Assembly (NCBI RefSeq): GCF_000153185.1
Contig: NZ_CH724151.1
Location: forward strand, 2,501 to 37,301
Direction of reading: 5' to 3'
Length of the DNA: 34,801 nucleotides
From: Reinekea blandensis MED297
Lineage (GTDB): Bacteria; Pseudomonadota; Gammaproteobacteria; Pseudomonadales; Natronospirillaceae
Position 1 is the stretch's first letter; each line of letters opens with the position of its first letter. The position numbers were made by a program, and so were the translations under genes. Below are positions 32,312-34,801 of the stretch, piece after piece. The notes below the pieces were generated by a model that was not told the origin of the DNA, ran no database searches, and saw nothing but the letters and a program-made list of their open reading frames with translations.

Positions 32312-34801
32312 TCAGGCAAACTGTCTCTGTTCGCCATTACCATCAACATTTTCCACGCATCGACCGCACAGTTCAGGATGCTCACTGATCGTGCCGACTT
32401 CCGGCCGCTGATGCCAGCATCGGGCGCACTTCTCATGATCCGATTTTTCAATCAGTACTTTCAATCCTTCAAGATCCGTCACCACAGCCGACGCCGGCGC
32501 ATCGTTGACATCCGCCAACACGGCCCCGCTGGTCAGCGTAACGAAACGCAGCTCATCACCCAAACGCCCCAATGCGGCTTTCAGTTCGGTGTCACAGTAA
32601 AGCGTCACCTCAGCCGTCAAGGCACCGCCGATCGCACCGTCATTCCGGGCTTCTTCCAGCGCCTTATTAACCGCATCTTTCGCCTGCTGAACCATGGCCC
32701 AGTAGTCCGCATCCAGCTCTTCACCGGCATCAAACGCAAACAGGCCGCCGTACCAGACCTCAGTAAAGACCGTTTCTTTCGTCTGACCCGGAATCACAGC
32801 CCACAGTTCATCTGCGGTAAAACTGAGAATCGGTGCCATCCAGCGCACCATCGCCTGCAAGACATGATACAGGGCGGTCTGCGCGGAGCGTCGGGCCAGC
32901 GAGTCTTCCTGCGTGGTGTACTGACGGTCTTTGATGATATCAAGGTAAAAGCCGCCCATATCTAATGCACAGAAATGGTGAATCTTCTGGACGACCTGGA
33001 CAAACTGATAGTTGTCGTACAAATCGTTCAGTTCGGTCTGCACCTGAAGCGCTCGATCCACCGCCCAGCGGTCCAGAGACAACATATCCTGAGGTGCTAC
33101 CAGGTTTTCTGCCGGATCAAACCCATTCAGGTTGGACACCAGAAAGCGAGCGGTGTTCCGGATCCGACGATACGAATCCGCTGAACGCTTAAGGATGTCG
33201 CGCGAGAACGCCATATCGCCGGAATAGTCCGCTGAGGCTACCCACAGACGCAGAATATCAGCACCAAACTGATTGAAGACTTCCTGGGGTTCCATTCCAT
33301 TGCCGAGGGACTTGGACATCTTGTAGCCCTTCTCATCGACAACGAAACCATGCGTCAGCACCTGCTTGTATGGTGCGGTTCCGTTGATCGCCACCGCCGT
33401 TTTCAGGGACGACTGGAACCATCCCCGATGCTGGTCCGACCCTTCCAGATACATATCGGCCGGGTACTGTCCCAGTTCCGGGCGTTTACGTAATACGGCA
33501 GAGTGCGTCACACCAGAGTCGAACCAGACATCCAGCGTATCTTTGGTTTTTTCATACTGATCGGCATCACTGATGACGGTACTCAGATCGAAGTCATACC
33601 AGGCGTCCATCCCTTCCTGCTCAACCACCTTGGCCACAGCTTCGATGATTTTAGGCAGTTCCGGATGCAGCTCCCCGGTTTCTTTATGAACAACGAAGGT
33701 GATCGGGGTGCCCCAGGTGCGCTGACGCGAGATACACCAATCCGGCGATTGCCCGACCATGGCTTCGATCCGGTTTTGACCCCAACCGGGCACCCAACGA
33801 ACGCCCTGAATGGCTTCCATGGCCTGTTCTTTCAGACCGTTTTTCTCCATCGAAATGAACCACTGCGGTGTCGCCCGATAGATCAGCGGAGTTTTGGTTC
33901 GCCAGCAATGGGCGTAAGAGTGGCGCAGCTTACCTTCACTGAGCAGATGGCCGTGCTCTTTGGTCACTTCGATCACTTTCGGATCGACTTTATAGACGTG
34001 CTCTCCGGCAAACAGTTCAACGTTCGCCCGGAACACACCACCGTCATCCATCGGATTAATGGTGCTGATGCCATATTTGTTACAGACAACAAAGTCTTCC
34101 ATACCGTGGTCCGGTGCGGTGTGTACAAAACCGGTACCAGCGTCCAGCGTGACATGCTCGCCCAGCAGAACCGGGATATCCCGATCATAAAACGGATGAC
34201 GGAAGACCTTGTTTTCCAACACAGCGCCTTTGAAATGCGCCAGAACCTCAACCGACTCCTGCCCTGAACGTTCTTTAAAGCTTGGTAACAGTTCTTCGGC
34301 GAGCAGCACGCGCATGGGTTTGCCATCGTGCTCAATCTGCGCCATGACATAATCGATGTCTTCGCCTGCAGAGATCGCCAATGAAGACGGCAGCGTCCAC
34401 GGCGTTGTGGTCCAGATGACGACATGGACATCGCCCTCGCCGGCATCCGTACCCAACGCAGCCAATACTTCAGCCTGATCTTTTGCAGGATAAGCCACGT
34501 CAATGCTGAACGACGTTTTATCGTGATATTCAACTTCGGCTTCAGCCAAGGCAGAGCCACCCACCACCGACCAGTACACAGGTTTGTATCCACGAACCAG
34601 ATGTCCGGACTCGGCGATTTTTCCGAGCGCCCGGATGATGTCGGCTTCGGTCTGGTAGTTCATCGTCAGGTAGGGGTTATCCCAGTCACCAAAGACCCCC
34701 ATGCGTTTAAACTCTTCGCGCTGATTGCTGACCTGAGTCTGGGCATATGAGCGACACTCGGCACGAAACTCCCGGAAGCCGACCTTATCCCCTGCTCGCC
34801 C
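32312..34801 (-). CDS. ileS: Isoleucyl-tRNA synthetase, 5' end outside window
   Basis: The visible 829 codons stay open to the right edge, so about the first 110 residues are missing. The class I synthetase features seen are the editing (CP1) domain ([27 protein letters not shown]), [25 protein letters not shown] and the KMSKS loop ([10 protein letters not shown]). The anticodon-binding domain has [13 protein letters not shown] and [11 protein letters not shown]. The C-terminal zinc cysteines are in CARCWH and CGRCVEN. The HIGH motif would be beyond the window. It attaches isoleucine to its tRNA and so belongs to the branched-chain amino acid theme only loosely. The domain order matches the bacterial E. 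coli-type enzyme. Confidence 0.98.
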   Translation of the reverse strand, partial: GRAGDKVGFREFRAECRSYAQTQVSNQREEFKRMGVFGDWDNPYLTMNYQTEADIIRALGKIAESGHLVRGYKPVYWSVVGGSALAEAEVEYHDKTSFSIDVAYPAKDQAEVLAALGTDAGEGDVHVVIWTTTPWTLPSSLAISAGEDIDYVMAQIEHDGKPMRVLLAEELLPSFKERSGQESVEVLAHFKGAVLENKVFRHPFYDRDIPVLLGEHVTLDAGTGFVHTAPDHGMEDFVVCNKYGISTINPMDDGGVFRANVELFAGEHVYKVDPKVIEVTKEHGHLLSEGKLRHSYAHCWRTKTPLIYRATPQWFISMEKNGLKEQAMEAIQGVRWVPGWGQNRIEAMVGQSPDWCISRQRTWGTPITFVVHKETGELHPELPKIIEAVAKVVEQEGMDAWYDFDLSTVISDADQYEKTKDTLDVWFDSGVTHSAVLRKRPELGQYPADMYLEGSDQHRGWFQSSLKTAVAINGTAPYKQVLTHGFVVDEKGYKMSKSLGNGMEPQEVFNQFGADILRLWVASADYSGDMAFSRDILKRSADSYRRIRNTARFLVSNLNGFDPAENLVAPQDMLSLDRWAVDRALQVQTELNDLYDNYQFVQVVQKIHHFCALDMGGFYLDIIKDRQYTTQEDSLARRSAQTALYHVLQAMVRWMAPILSFTADELWAVIPGQTKETVFTEVWYGGLFAFDAGEELDADYWAMVQQAKDAVNKALEEARNDGAIGGALTAEVTLYCDTELKAALGRLGDELRFVTLTSGAVLADVNDAPASAVVTDLEGLKVLIEKSDHEKCARCWHQRPEVGTISEHPELCGRCVENVDGNGEQRQFA

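Noticed and set aside
33503-34267. 254-codon plus-strand frame opposite ileS
   Set aside because: It lies wholly antisense to conserved ileS motifs and shows no family features; it is a codon-bias shadow.
1-34801. CRISPR array, rRNA, tRNA or prophage genes
   Set aside because: No regularly spaced repeats, conserved rRNA segments, tRNA cloverleaf or phage genes were seen on reading; the only mobile trace is the MITE-like element.

Overview
The window reads as a chromosomal segment of a gammaproteobacterium, most likely an Oceanospirillales/Pseudomonas-like marine lineage. The support is the class II ketol-acid reductoisomerase paired with an IlvY regulator, the bamD | rluD-pgeF-clpB block in the E. 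coli/Pseudomonas arrangement, and the ileS-fkpB-ispH-fimT-pilV-pilW-pilX-pilY1-pilE string with a nearby pilSR pair, as in Pseudomonas. Genus is inference; no rRNA or tRNA gene was seen.

Layout. 1-2783 (minus): ilvY, pssA, msrP and the start of msrQ run as one tight string. 2991-6410 (plus): an orphan membrane histidine kinase, then ilvC with its own promoter and a strong intrinsic terminator; a 47-codon membrane-peptide ORF lies on the minus strand between them. 6479-8444 (minus): a tandem cyclic-nucleotide-fold protein and an EAL-HDOD protein, probably one signalling operon. 8508-8792: a 277-bp MITE-like element with 27-bp terminal inverted repeats and a possible TATA target duplication, followed by a one-helix small protein gene. 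9081-11314 (minus): ilvI-ilvH behind a good sigma-70 promoter and a leader of about 195 nt. 11648-15991 (minus): rluD, pgeF and clpB, with a probable sigma-32 promoter for clpB overlapping the pgeF stop codon. 16054-16887 (plus): bamD. 16888-19166 (minus): nadE and a HAD phosphatase.

19300-22265 (plus): pilS-pilR, the two-component pair that in Pseudomonas drives sigma-54-dependent pilA expression. 22316-30710 (minus): the minor pilin/adhesin operon fimT-pilV-pilW-pilX-pilY1-pilE, whose 3' end converges on pilR across a perfect 13-bp hairpin. 30866-34801 (minus): ileS (5' end outside the window), fkpB and ispH. lspA, which usually sits between ileS and fkpB, is absent from that slot.

Functional themes are branched-chain amino acid synthesis (ilvY, ilvC, ilvI, ilvH), type IV pilus priming and regulation, protein quality control (clpB, bamD, fkpB, msrPQ) and housekeeping (nadE, rluD, ispH, pssA, ileS). 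Most of the window is ordinary conserved chromosome. The less explained parts are the MITE-like element, the kinase wedged between ilvY and ilvC, the ilvI leader, two small membrane-protein ORFs, and a very large PilY1 carrying many calcium-type loops.
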